Assembly (NCBI GenBank): GCA_025765595.1
Contig: JAIVFH010000031.1
Span: 186,001 to 250,000 of the forward strand
DNA: 64,000 nt
Direction of reading: 5' to 3'
Source: Obelidium mucronatum
Lineage: Eukaryota; Chytridiomycota; Chytridiomycetes; Chytridiales; Chytriomycetaceae
Positions 36,803-46,977 of this stretch are shown one piece after another (within the stretch, counting starts at the first letter, position 1; each line of letters begins with the position of its first letter). The notes beneath the pieces are model-generated. The model ran no database searches, was not told where the DNA came from, and saw only the letters and a program-made list of their open reading frames with translations. A program made the position numbers and the translations under genes.

Positions 36803-39578
36803 ATGAACACAAACCATCAATGGCAATGCCAAAACTGTGGAAAAGTACTCAGCCGTAAACGTATACGTGATATGCATCAATCCAGGTGCATAATGGGAAA
36901 TGACATGGACTCAGATGATGAATCGGCAGATGGGATTGTCACCACAAATACAACTGATCCTCCAACATATCCAATCACAAACAATCCTAATGTATCCAGC
37001 CATACAGGATTAGGGGATTTCGATAATGATGATTTGGAAATGACTGGATCTCCTGGTTTGGGTGATGGTGAAGGGGAAGGTGCTGACAGTGCTGCCGAGA
37101 GCACAGGAAGAGACACGGAAAGCAAGGACAGTGATGAAAGAACTGACACTGAAAACCACAGTGATTATTCAAACAGTGATGATTCAAACAGTGATGAATC
37201 CAACAGTGACAAATCTGATGACGACCAGGGACTTGACAGCGACTTTAAGCCATTCAAATCAAAGGTGCTTGCTGCATTGTTCATCCTTCTATTTGGATGC
37301 AGACGAAGAATGAGCATTGAAAAGATGAAAGTTCTTTGGGTCATCTTCAAAGTCCTTGACATTGGCGTCCCAAGTTTAAAAACTGTATTGACGTGGAGGA
37401 AAAAGATTGGAGCAATAGAGCCAAAACAGCGAGATGTAAGACCTGGTGTCTCAATTTACGTGAGGTCTCTTCAGGATTTGGTTCGGATGGTGTTCCAAAA
37501 TCCCGAGCTTGCCGCTGCTGTTCAAAGAGCCCCCAAGCAGTCCTCAAACCCCAAGGAAATGTATGAAAGTGCAGCTTTCTCTAGACTGGCTCCGCAACTG
37601 TATGGTGATTGGAATGGGACGCGTTTGTATAAAGGGTAGGGCAGAGTTGTGCACTCAGAAAAAACAATAACAGTTCACAAACAGAGACAAACTCAGAATT
37701 GGTTGCTATATTGCTGAAATACACAGTTTTTCTGCTCCGGCAACTGTGGTAGTTTTTTGGCAATACCATTTTCACAGTGTCAGCATGACTGGTGTCGCTC
37801 CTCCAATTGTTTCTCGGGGATCTCTATCTGTCAGAGGTGAGGCTTTTTGGCATTATGGTTTGATTATAACATTTTTTTTAGCCAACGGCCTTGCCGTTGT
37901 GAACTTTCCCATTGTTCTCTCATCTGATGAAACTTCTGGAAATAAAACAAAGCGCTACAATCGATTCGAATCAGTGTTTGCATTTTATGCAGCTCTTCCT
38001 AAAGCCTATCACACATCGTCTTTCATCAACTTTGTTGCCACTACTCATGCGATGTGGCCCAGGCTGTTCTGGAAGACTTGACCCCAGGTACTGAAAAATA
38101 CTGTAATATTGCAAATATTTTTTAACTTTTATTAGATTCTGATTTGTCAATGGGACTGAGAGTGTGGGACTGTCATACAAAGCAACAGGTGATCATTGTG
38201 TCAAACTTGTTTGCAATTGTTGGAGACAATCCCAGACATTATCAAGTCTGTAATCTAGCTGGTTCAAGGGCTAATTTTAATTGCCGCATGTGCCATTCTG
38301 AGCGGGGGGTGTTATCTGCCTCGGCTCCAAGGACAATGTCGATAGGAGTCTGCTGATGGGGATCGAAGTTGGGAAGGGTCAAATATGGGTTCGGCAGCTC
38401 ATCTGCACTGAAGGCGATGCCAGTGGCCCTCTGTAGCACCTTCTTTTCTTCAGCAGTTCTGGATTGAGCCATTTGCTGCAGGACTTGTAATGTTGTTGAC
38501 CTATTGCATACCAGCTCTCTGGGAGTTATTAAATATGCAGCTCGAAAAGCCAAGTTAATCTATCAAAAGAAGGCCCCCACTGTTGCGTCAAAAAAGCTAC
38601 AGTCGGCTGTGGGGCTCTTGTTTGCTGCTGTTTCTCGGTACAAAGGCCACCACGCCGTCACATCCTATCAGTTCATGTGGCATATAGGCAGCATGAATGC
38701 AAAAGATTTCAAATCAGTTGCACAGATTTCTCCGTTCCTGTATCCATGGTTTGACCCAGAGCATGGTGCCTTGTGGATCTCAATTGCTGCATTGAACAAA
38801 GTGACCTAAACACACTATAAGAATCAGTCACAACAAGCACTCTTAATTGGAACAGCTGCAACCACTGTTCAAAAACTGCTGACCAAGCATTATCCTGACG
38901 TGGCAAAAACGTCAAAAATACATTTGCTCAGCCATATGGAGACTCAATTCAAAGAATTTAGCCCACTCCCTCTTTACGACGTTGAAGTACCAGAGCATAA
39001 GAATGGGGATGTTCGGGAATTCCTAGTGAACTCTAATCGCAAGGAAAGCTCCCGCGATACAGCCAATAACTTTTCTGTCTCCGAACGTGTTTTTGATTTG
39101 CTGAGGGGGGGTGGTTCGGGTGGCTGTGGGCTGCAACAATTAAGTCAGGATTCCAGCGAGACTCTGAAGCTTGATTCTCCCAAAAGCCCAAATCGCCGAG
39201 TGACCAAAGACGAATTTGTCTTCTTCCAGAACTGGACAATGATTGGATTGGTTGGTTGTTCCTTCCAAGGACAAGATGAAACTATTGCCGTTGACACCTG
39301 TTTCATGGAATCGCTGGGGTATAACAACATACTCACTGGGAACACAAGAATGTGAGGTGATGCGAGAAAATGTGAATGGTCATGCAGATGTATTTCACGA
39401 CTGCTGGGGGGACAGTTCCTGTTGCCGATGGGACCGAGAGAGTGAGGGTGACTTAGAACATGACCGTCGGAACTTATACATTCTGAATCCATTTCGGCTA
39501 GAGGAACATCATACTGCAGATAACCAGGAAATGTATACAGTGCTTCAGTACTGTCTTAGCATAGTTTCTAGTCAATAA
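36803..39578 (+). pseudogene. Plavaka-type transposase, disrupted
   Basis: ATG 36803 opens with a zinc-finger-like CQNCGKVLSRKRIRDMHQSRC, then an acidic Asp/Ser-rich linker. The transposase body follows (MSIEKMKVLWVIFKVLDIG; YESAAFSRLAPQLYGDW). After a probable intron at about 37636-37687 the frame continues to SSDETSGNKTKRYNRFESVFAF, CRMCHSE, then HTSSLGVIKYAARKAK, KTSKIHLLSHMETQFKEFSP and NSNRKESSRDTANNF. The stretch 38313-38502 is inverted: its coding sense (FSADELPNPYLTLPNFDPH) is on the minus strand. A possible 24 nt intron lies at 37859-37882. It is a catalytic DNA transposase by family. Confidence 0.65.
38313..38502 (-). other. Small internal inversion in the transposase
   Basis: On the minus strand this segment encodes QRATGIAFSADELPNPYLTL and NFDPHQQTPIDI, the piece that should precede LHTSSLGVIKYAA on the plus strand. 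Breakpoints are estimated from where coding sense changes strand. Confidence 0.6.
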
Positions 39579-39610
39579 AAATATAATTAACACAAGCAAA
39601 AAAGGGCCTT

Positions 39611-41091
39611 TTATTTCTTTCTTTTACAGGGCTGCTCTGGAGTCACAGTATTGGCACTGTCTCTTCCTTTTAAATTGTGGAATAGAGGTTCAAATGACCC
39701 AAACACTTCCACAAACCGCTCATCGAAAACTCCAGTAAATCCTGGTCGAATATCTACCTGATGGTTGAATTTCCAAGCAAAAAATGAAATAATTGTCCCA
39801 GGATGGATCTGGCTTGCAATCGTGAGATACTACAGATGTTAAGTTGTTCAAAAACTCACAGGAATACTGAAATTGAAGTCAGGAAATGTAAGCATGCTAT
39901 CACCCCCCCTAAAGTTCCCACTATAAAGAAGTGTGCTTGGAATTTCATGGTCATCATTGACATCGGCATGGTTTGGGTTTAGAATTCCAGATCCAATGTA
40001 TCGAAGTGGGTACAGTCCATTCTCCTTCAACCTCCACAGAACACTTGGATCGTGCTTTGAAATCAGATGATGGACATCTTTTTTTCTCTGCATTGAATTT
40101 GGAAAGAACAAACTGTTGAGATGATCAACAAGCATAACAATCTGTTGTGGACATTCAGCATTTTCCAACACCATACTTTACATACATGTTGTGTATCATT
40201 GGAGTACTTGAAAGTGTTTCCCAAACTTTCACTTGTTAAATTCGTTGTGGTACAGTCCGTCTGGACTATAGCAGATCTGAAAGACGAAACGGAAATTGAC
40301 AAACGGGTTTTCTGGCAACCCCAGTGGCCAGCGCAATACCGAACAGAGAAATTAAACATCCCTGACTTCTGAATGTTCACCCGATCAGGGTAACTATTGC
40401 TGTGCCCTTCTCCTTCAGGTTCGGGCAACTTTCTGGCAAATGCAAGAGTAAATTTCCAAGGTTATATAACAAATCAATAATAAAAGCATACTTATAAGAG
40501 AAACAAAAGTTTCTGATTATCTGATAATAGTCCTCCAACGTATGCTTCTCGATTCGGGTGTTCTTGTGATTCAGAGTGTACCCAACCAGCTCACGCTCGT
40601 AGAACAGCAGCACAACTTCTGCATGCTTCCAAATTGATGCAACTTCTGCTGCCGATGTATCCCCCATGTGCACAACAACATAACTTCCGTTTTCAATAGC
40701 ACAAATCACAGTTTGAACTTGGCTTTTGACATATTGCCCCATCCTTCAATTGGAATCCATTAATACTTGCAGTATTGAGCATAGGTTGGGGTGCAAACCT
40801 TACTCTACGCCTGCGCTGTTCTGTAGCCGAGACGGATGCCTCCTGTACTATATCGTCAGCTCCATCAAACTGGAGTTCTGCTCCCGCTTCAGGTTGTAAA
40901 GCGGCCTGTCTGTTGCAAGGCTGTACTTGGGCGTTATTCCATGCTTGCTGCCGTCTTTGATATTCGTTGGCCCATTGTTGGGACCCTCTCGCATTCGCTT
41001 CTTGAAACCTTTGCAGCCAGTGAAGAACTCCTCGATTTCGCTGCTCTCTGGTGAGCACGGGGGGAGGGAGAGGTCTGACGGTGTTGGTCAT
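39611..41091 (-). CDS. Transposon-borne 2-oxoglutarate/Fe(II) dioxygenase-like protein
   Basis: ATG 41091 starts MTNTVRPLPPPVLTREQ, a Gln/Arg-rich N-terminus. Probable introns lie near 40748-40802 and 40438-40494. A helical region (HAEVVLLFYERELVG; LEDYYQIIRNFCFSY) follows, then a double-stranded beta-helix pattern. NPNHADVNDD has the H-x-D pair, SGNFRGGDSMLTFPD the Gly-Gly strand, and PGTIISFFAWKFNHQVDIRPG the distal His plus Arg. Family members hydroxylate proteins or oxidise nucleic-acid bases. A role on DNA, as for TET/JBP, is inference. The tail ends QPCKRKK before TAA 39611. Two junctions need introns of only 32 and 30 nt, so partial decay is possible. Confidence 0.55.
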
Positions 41092-41493
41092 TGATTGTTA
41101 TCTTTCTTTTGAATTTTGCAATTTTTCATTTTGCAAGTTTTCATTTTGAAATCATTTCAGAATTTCAGATATCATCAGATATCACTCAGATGTTGCAAAT
41201 AGCCTGCCATGGGCTCTGACCACACCAATGCGTTCCCTCGACAGTCCTGGGTTTGGGAGTGCACGCCCTACCCGCTCTCTAGACAGCCGCATTGGAAGGT
41301 TTTGATCAAATGTTGGGAAGGATTTGAAGGTCCTTGTGGGTAACTTTTGTATTGTTGGATATGGAAATCTTCCAATCCACCAAAGTGAGTCCCACCCCCC
41401 TGGAGCAAACGCCCAAACAGTTTTTTTTCTTTCAGACTCTGAAAAAGGAACATCAAACATCAGCTCGCAAAGTAACTACGCAGGGCTGCCATG
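40581..41493 (-). repeat. Right inverted arm
   Basis: Reverse complement of the left arm. It contains the intact start of the dioxygenase-like gene (ATG 41091) and about 400 bp upstream of it. Confidence 0.85.
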
Positions 41494-41733
41494 TTGGAGA
41501 CATTTCTCACTCCGTAATAGGGGTGTGTGAGCCATCTTATGAGTTTAACTTGATAGACGGTTGGCCCTCATGAAAAACTTGATTTATCTCCACCATACAG
41601 ACATATTGCTGTTTGATTCAACAACATTTTTTGACATTTTCTGTGGAGCTTGTGTTTGTTTAAATACAAGATCCACAGCTGTTGATTGCTGAAGTACAGC
41701 ACGTATATGGAGCTATATCGTAGCATCATTCAA

Positions 41734-41818
41734 GGAGAATAAATGCCTATCTAGTGCAGTTGCGTAATGCTCTGAATTGCTTAGGGGTAGGTTCCTGGTT
41801 CGAATCCATTCTCCACCA
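41734..41818 (+). ncRNA. tRNA-like relic (85 nt)
   Basis: GGAGAAT (41734-41740) pairs perfectly with ATTCTCC (41808-41814), which is followed by ACCA. A B-box GGTTCGAATCC lies at 41798-41806 and around. The D and anticodon arms do not fold convincingly and no A box is clear, so I call a tRNA-derived relic or SINE head rather than a functional tRNA. Confidence 0.35.
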
Positions 41819-41874
41819 TTTTGGTGAATTATGCTGGAATTATGCAAATATTCTGTGGCATTTTTAACAAGAAG

Positions 41875-41967
41875 TTCTGTAGGTACGATTTTTCTACAGA
41901 ATACCTACAGAACCGGGTTCTGAAGCAATCCTGTCACTAGAACCGGTGTTCTGCAGGTATTCTGCAG
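41875..41967. repeat. Nested imperfect palindromes
   Basis: TTCTGTAGGTA (41875-41885) is complementary to TACCTACAGAA (41902-41912). A second pairing links CTACAGAATACCTACAG with CTGCAGGTATTCTGCAG (41951-41967, with changes). This resembles a miniature inverted-repeat element or its terminus. Confidence 0.5.
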
Positions 41968-43219
41968 GAAAATGGTTTAGCGGTGTAGTGAGGGATCCAG
42001 CCACCACCAGCCTAACATGTGACATGCCACCAACTGCTTCCAGATGCACCAGAGTTAAAGATTCATATCTGCAATACAATCACAACATACTCTGTGTCAA
42101 TGAGGAGCCTGTTTTTGCTATTTACAAGTAGGAGCCTTCTAAATAACCACACCACCTTCCCTAACACATTCCAGTATCAATAGTGAGAAACTGTATTAGA
42201 GTCCAAATAGCAAAGTTTATTGGTGTATTGAATATCAGCAGTATTGACAAGGATCCTGTTTACAAAGATCTCAAACAGTCCATGATCAAATGGCAGGGAC
42301 TCATACCCACTAGATCCCAGCTAAATCAGAAATAATTTTTCACAGCAGTGGGTTTATTACTGGTATGTGTTGTCTTGTTTATTACTTGTGACTTTTTTTG
42401 CTTTGGTCAACATCCTTTTTTTTTCTAAATCCATTTCCATCAGTTTGGCAACTTCTAAATCCCCCCTGATATTTTCCTGATTTTTAGCTATTTTATTTGA
42501 TGCTCGGATTTTTTTGTTTTGCTAACAACCTAGAACTTCAAAATATGAGACCCACTCTTGGTTTGCATCCCATTCTTAATTCCCCACCAACCAACACCCA
42601 CCATCACCTATTTTTTTTGAATGCATTTCCATCAGTTTCAAAACTTTTAAAAACACATTTATTTTTCTCTGATTTTTCTCTATTATATTTGATGTTGTGA
42701 CTTTTTTCTGTTTTCTAACATCAAAAAAAATATCCAACAGGTGTCTCACCCAGTCACAACACCACACCATTGGGTAATAATCTTCTAAACATGAGATCAA
42801 TTCATGGTATGCATGCCAGTTCTCCAGTCCCTCTAGCTACGGCTTTTTTTTGTTTTTTTTGTTGCACCATCACAGGTTTAAGTCCTAGTTAGCAAAGTGC
42901 AGTGAATGCCAGACATCTACAGAGGAGTTTAGGGTTCAGTCCCCACTTTGACCACACATTGATGTTGCAGCAAGTCTCCACTCTATTTTCCACTCTATTC
43001 TTCCAGAAATAAGGTAACAGACTTGTGGCTATCCATTCATTTTGTAAAGTTTCCGTAACGCCTGCCTTGACGTAAAGTCACATCCGCAGCCTTCACTGTA
43101 ACATTACAACTAACAAATTTTTCACGGGCTTTTTTCAGAAACAAGACAAGTGTCTGAGTCCCACCCCCTTGCGTTGTTTGCTCTGCACAGTTTTGCAATA
43201 ATCACCAGAATATGCTTCA

Positions 43220-43908
43220 TCAAAGAGACAGTCTCCATTGGCATTGAACTATACTGCATACCACTCCTTGATATGTTATACCATCAATGGCTTGATGAAC
43301 TTGTTTGCCCGATTCAAACCACGGGATATGTTCAGCAAGAAGTTGTGGTTTATCGAATACAAGCCTCTTGCCAATGAAATCAGTAAAACAATAGCTGATA
43401 ACAGTAACTAGGAATGCATATTCAGTAATTCACCTTGTAATTGCAAATTGCACCATTGGATTTTCAAGAATTATATGTTGGATGAAATCAATGTCAGCCT
43501 TCAAAAACTGCTGACGCAAATCAGAAGCAATATGCTGCTCTTTTTTTCGTAGCAAGGAGCCATTAACATTGATAGGTACACCTGAAAACCCAGACAAGTC
43601 ACTTTTACTTGTCAACATGGTAGAATCCAGAACGTTCTCAATGTTTTCTTCTGGGTTGGGATCTTCATTTGGCCCAAGAACTGGACCACTGTCTCTATTA
43701 TCTTCTGGGAAGGTTCCAAGTGATTTGTCTCCATTATCTTCTGGGAAGGTTTCAATTCCTACTGCTGCTTTCGGCAGGCTGACTTGGAAAAAATCCTGTG
43801 GCAGCCGCAGTCCGCAGTGCATTTTGTACATGTTTTACGTTCATATGCCTTGTAAGATCTGAAGCTCTTTTGAATGTTACAACGGCAGCCAGGCACATAA
43901 CAACGCAT
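43220..43908 (-). pseudogene. Broken zinc-finger gene, probably transposon-derived
   Basis: ATG 43908 starts MRCYVPGCRCN, a C-x4-C start of a C2H2 finger. Its His pair (HMNVKH) lies in another frame, so a frameshift or tiny intron falls near 43846. The next frame holds an acidic Pro/Glu/Asp-rich linker (FPEDNGDKS; NPEENIENVLD) and then QQFLKADIDFIQHIILENP. An intron-like GTGAATT...AAG leads to RLVFDKPQLLAEHIPWF and a stop at 43220. The finger-acidic linker-helix order resembles N-termini of the Plavaka transposases here. Confidence 0.4.
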
Positions 43909-44040
43909 TTTTGAATTTCAAATGAATAAAGTTTTATGTGTAAGCATTTTTGAATTTCAAATGAATTAAGTTTTACCCTATAAAAGACACTTTCAACACG
44001 TGTTTTACCATTTCAAATTGTTGGAAACTTTGCCAAAACA

Positions 44041-46363
44041 ATGATGGTTGCCCAGATTTTACGCAGAGTTGATACAGCTGGTACACTCAAAAAGAAAGTC
44101 CAAAGAGGTTAGCGTTCCTTGTTTGGAGTAGTGTTTTAATAACAGTTTGAAGCAATAGTATACCCCAACTTGTTCCACCAAGGGTTCCGACTCTGATGAG
44201 AATGATGAGAATGCAGACATTACAGACGATAGTGCGGAAGCTGTTCCTTTGAGCAAGGGCAATTCTCAAAATCAATTGCAAGAACAATCTACTGGTGATC
44301 AGCTTTGGAACAAGTAGGGGATCGGGTACATAGTTCATTCAGTTTTATTATATCTTCTCATTCAGTCTTATTATATCTTCTCACCTCTTCGATTGTACAG
44401 GGAATGGACAAAACTAAGAGTCATAAGCCAATGGCACACTCTCCAATTGAAGCTGTTTGTACCTGACTTTTGTATTGACAACCCAAAGACAATGAAAAAT
44501 TTGTGGCTAAGGCTGAATTAACTTTTTAGTGTTTTGGAATCCTGTGGAAATCAAGGTGGTTGTATCAAGTCCTCAAGTATGCATCACACTGTTTCTTAAA
44601 ATTTAACACTTAAGTAATAAAAGTACAAGGAGATGGTGCAGCAATACCACAGTGCTGTTCTTAACAAATTCAAAGATGTCTTCAAACACAATCTGTAAAA
44701 ACATATCTCTGTTTTGGTTAGTCTCTTTAAAGTCATCCCTCAAATATTTACTTAAAGTTCTAAAAGAAAGCAACATTAGAATATGTCAACCAACGCTGAG
44801 ATCCCAACTAATGCTGTTGTGCAACAAGTTGTTCCGCCTAAAGATGCGTCCATGGGAGCTCATGGTTTGTCTGCATAACCTGTTTCAACACTCACTGTGC
44901 TAAAGCCTTTCTAGGATCAACTAAAACTCTAACGCATTCCACAGTATCCAAAGTCGTTGGTCAGCAAGAGGTTCTCCTTGATGCTCTTGATTTGGAAGCG
45001 GAGTTGGAGGAAGATGAGCAGCCGCTCGTTCCAACTTCGGTTGATGCCCTGAAGGTAGTAGGTCTCCTTTCATAAAGCAAAAATTGACGCTTTGTTAGAA
45101 TCCTTTTGCTGGAGAGGCTGAAGATGAGGCCAATGAGGGTTTCTTTCATCAGATGTTGCGCCTACGGCATTCATGAAGCTGATATTTGGATCCATTGGCA
45201 CCGTCTGAATATTGCTTTCGCCTGCAGCTATTACCTGTAGTACTTAATTCTGTTTGAAGCAGGAACGTTTAATATCAGCTAATCCCAATACTTGCAGCGT
45301 CAAGTACCCCAAAAAGTACGACTACTCAGCAGGAAGCACTTCTAAAACGCCCAGCGCATTGGCTTACAGGAGCATGACTGAAGATGCTTTTAGATTCCTC
45401 ACTGAATTGAATGGTTAAACAATCTCTTCATTTCGTCTCGTGACCACAGCTGCAGCAGAACTTGCCAAAATTGGTTCAGAACCACACACTTGCAAGGAAA
45501 AGACATTGATGGAGGGCACTCATCTCAGCTTCTCCTTCCTTTACGACGCTTAGAAAAATGGGCATGCCCCTCAAAGACCTGTGCAAAAACAATCAGGTTA
45601 GAGAGCAATCTTTGAAGTCTCTTGGTGTTGCGGTATTTGCCAAGAAGAAACTCCCAGGCATGCAATTTTAGCAATTTTAGTTTTTCTAGCATTCTCCTGA
45701 ACTTCATTACCAACAGTTGAAGAGAAAGAGAAAGCATCCGGTGGAACTTCTTCATCAACAAATGCGGGCTCTCTGGATAATTCCTCATTGGCAGAAGCTA
45801 CTCCTGGATTCTCCGCTCACCCTTTCGAAGAATCAAGTACAGTTGGGAACTCTACACATGCACATACTCCAGCAACTTTTTCAAAGGCATTGACAACAGC
45901 TGATCTTGCATCTGCAACAGCCAGTAGTGCCACACAAGCCTCTACTCAGAATGTCCCTGAATTTCCCGCTTCTCTGAGTAGCACACACACTCCAGATGGT
46001 CCTCTCACATCATCCACCACAGCTGGCGGTCCGGGAAGCCTTACACAAGCCTCTATTCAAGAAGTTGCAGCTGACTCAACAGCTTTTGATACTTTGTCGC
46101 TTCAAGTTCCTGCTCCTCTGGGTGCCACACAAGCTACAGATGATCCCCTCTCAGCATCAATCTTGGTGGGCAGTTTTGATAGCTTGAGAGAGGCCTCTAC
46201 TCAAGAAGTTGTGGACTCAATGACGCCGCCCCTTGAAGTTATTGCTCCTCTGAGTGGCCAACAAGCTCCAGCATCAACAACAGCCGGCAGTCTTGAAAGC
46301 GCTGCACAAACCTCCACTCAATGTTGTAGAGGGACTGGAAGCGGTGCTGGTTCTGTAGACAGG
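44041..46363 (+). CDS. Ser/Thr/Ala-rich gene, 5' part, interrupted downstream by a retrotransposon
   Basis: Exon-like blocks on the plus strand read in series. They are MMVAQILRRVDTAGTLKKK (44041), GSDSDENDENADITDD (44187), EWTKLRVISQWHTLQLKLF (44403), LDALDLEAELEEDEQPLVP (44973), NPFAGEAEDEANE (45100), a Tyr/Ser block (45298), RKMGMPLKDLCKNNQ (45553), and from 45720 a long Ser/Thr/Ala/Pro-rich repeat-like region. The last has recurring (A/T)TQAST and PLS.T motifs. Introns between blocks show GT/GC-AG ends but were not all fixed. I do not recognise the family. A similar style of sequence resumes at 52131, so the gypsy element probably split one gene. Confidence 0.4.
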
Positions 46364-46483
46364 TGAGCTGATCGTTGTGGGCACTAGAGGGATTTTGGAG
46401 AGAATTCTTAAACTTTATTTCCAAACATGGAGCTTGCAACATGAGTTTCATGTGCCTCCAACACTCAAGAAGCTAACTATACA

Positions 46484-46488
46484 GACCA
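46484..46488. repeat. Target-site duplication GACCA, left copy
   Basis: GACCA directly precedes the left gypsy LTR. The same five bases follow the TRIM-like element at 52126-52130, not the gypsy LTR itself. Confidence 0.65.
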
Positions 46489-46953
46489 TGTTAGGAATCA
46501 CCCGTCTTATAGGGATATTTCTCTATAGTTCCGTAGCTTAGTGGTCATTACGCGCGACTCTCACGATGGAAACCCGGGTTCGATCCCCGCTAGTATCATT
46601 TTACTTTAAGTTTCTATTTTTGTATTTGTCATCTTTGATTTGTCACTTTACTAAGTTTTTCTGTTTCATTTTGTGATATCATTCTTGATTTCACATATTA
46701 TTGTGCTATCACTCTTGCTATCACAATTTCTGTTTGATTTTCAGTTTTGAAATTCCAGAACTTGCATAAATAGCAAGCTTTCTGCTCTGAGTTTTAGTTC
46801 AGTTTCAATACATTCTGTGTTAGTTTTACAGTTTTGTAACTCTTTGTTCCGTCTCTCGTGACCTCAAGCCGTTATTGGACAAGCCCTCGTGCCCCCTAAG
46901 CCCTCGTGCCTTCAAGAACCCTTAAGTCTTTTATTGACTATCTGGTCCTAACA
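46489..46953 (+). repeat. 5' LTR
   Basis: 465 bp, TG...CA ends. It includes a tRNA-like block near its 5' end and a TATA-like CATAAATAG near 46765 (a candidate for the Pol II promoter). Confidence 0.92.
46528..46597 (+). ncRNA. tRNA-like Pol III A/B-box block inside the LTR
   Basis: A box TAGCTTAGTGG (46534-46544) and B box GGTTCGATCCC (46577-46587) match the Pol III consensus at tRNA-like spacing. The T arm can pair 4 of 5 positions. The anticodon and acceptor stems do not pair, so it is tRNA-derived rather than an intact tRNA. The same block is at 51262-51331 in the other LTR. Confidence 0.55.
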
Positions 46954-46977
46954 TAGTATTGAAACTAAAATACAATA

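Larger units (their letters stand above)
35395..41493. mobile_element. Plavaka-like DNA transposon with 0.91 kb inverted arms and a dioxygenase cargo gene
   Basis: Sequence 35395-36304 recurs, inverted, at 40581-41493 with only scattered differences. The encoded 92-residue frames differ at two positions. Between the arms lie a transposase-like gene on the plus strand and two minus-strand genes. Transposase segments SSDETSGNKTKRYNRF, NFNCRMCHSE, TPIDI...LGVIKYAA and NSNRKESSRDTA fit the Plavaka family. Both arms end with CATGGCAGCCC outward. No clear target-site duplication is seen, so the true ends may be slightly different. The element may be immobile now because the transposase is broken. 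Confidence 0.7.
41494..43219. other. Non-coding stretch with tRNA-like and palindromic segments
   Basis: No coherent ORF of meaningful length. It includes a tRNA-like block (41734-41818), nested palindromes (41875-41967), and AT-rich tracts with repeated 'ccatcag-ttt' style phrases around 42420-42650. It looks like old repeat debris. Confidence 0.5.

Noticed and set aside
46528..46597. Functional tRNA-Glu gene in the LTR
   Set aside because: The anticodon-like CTC is in place but the anticodon and acceptor stems do not pair.
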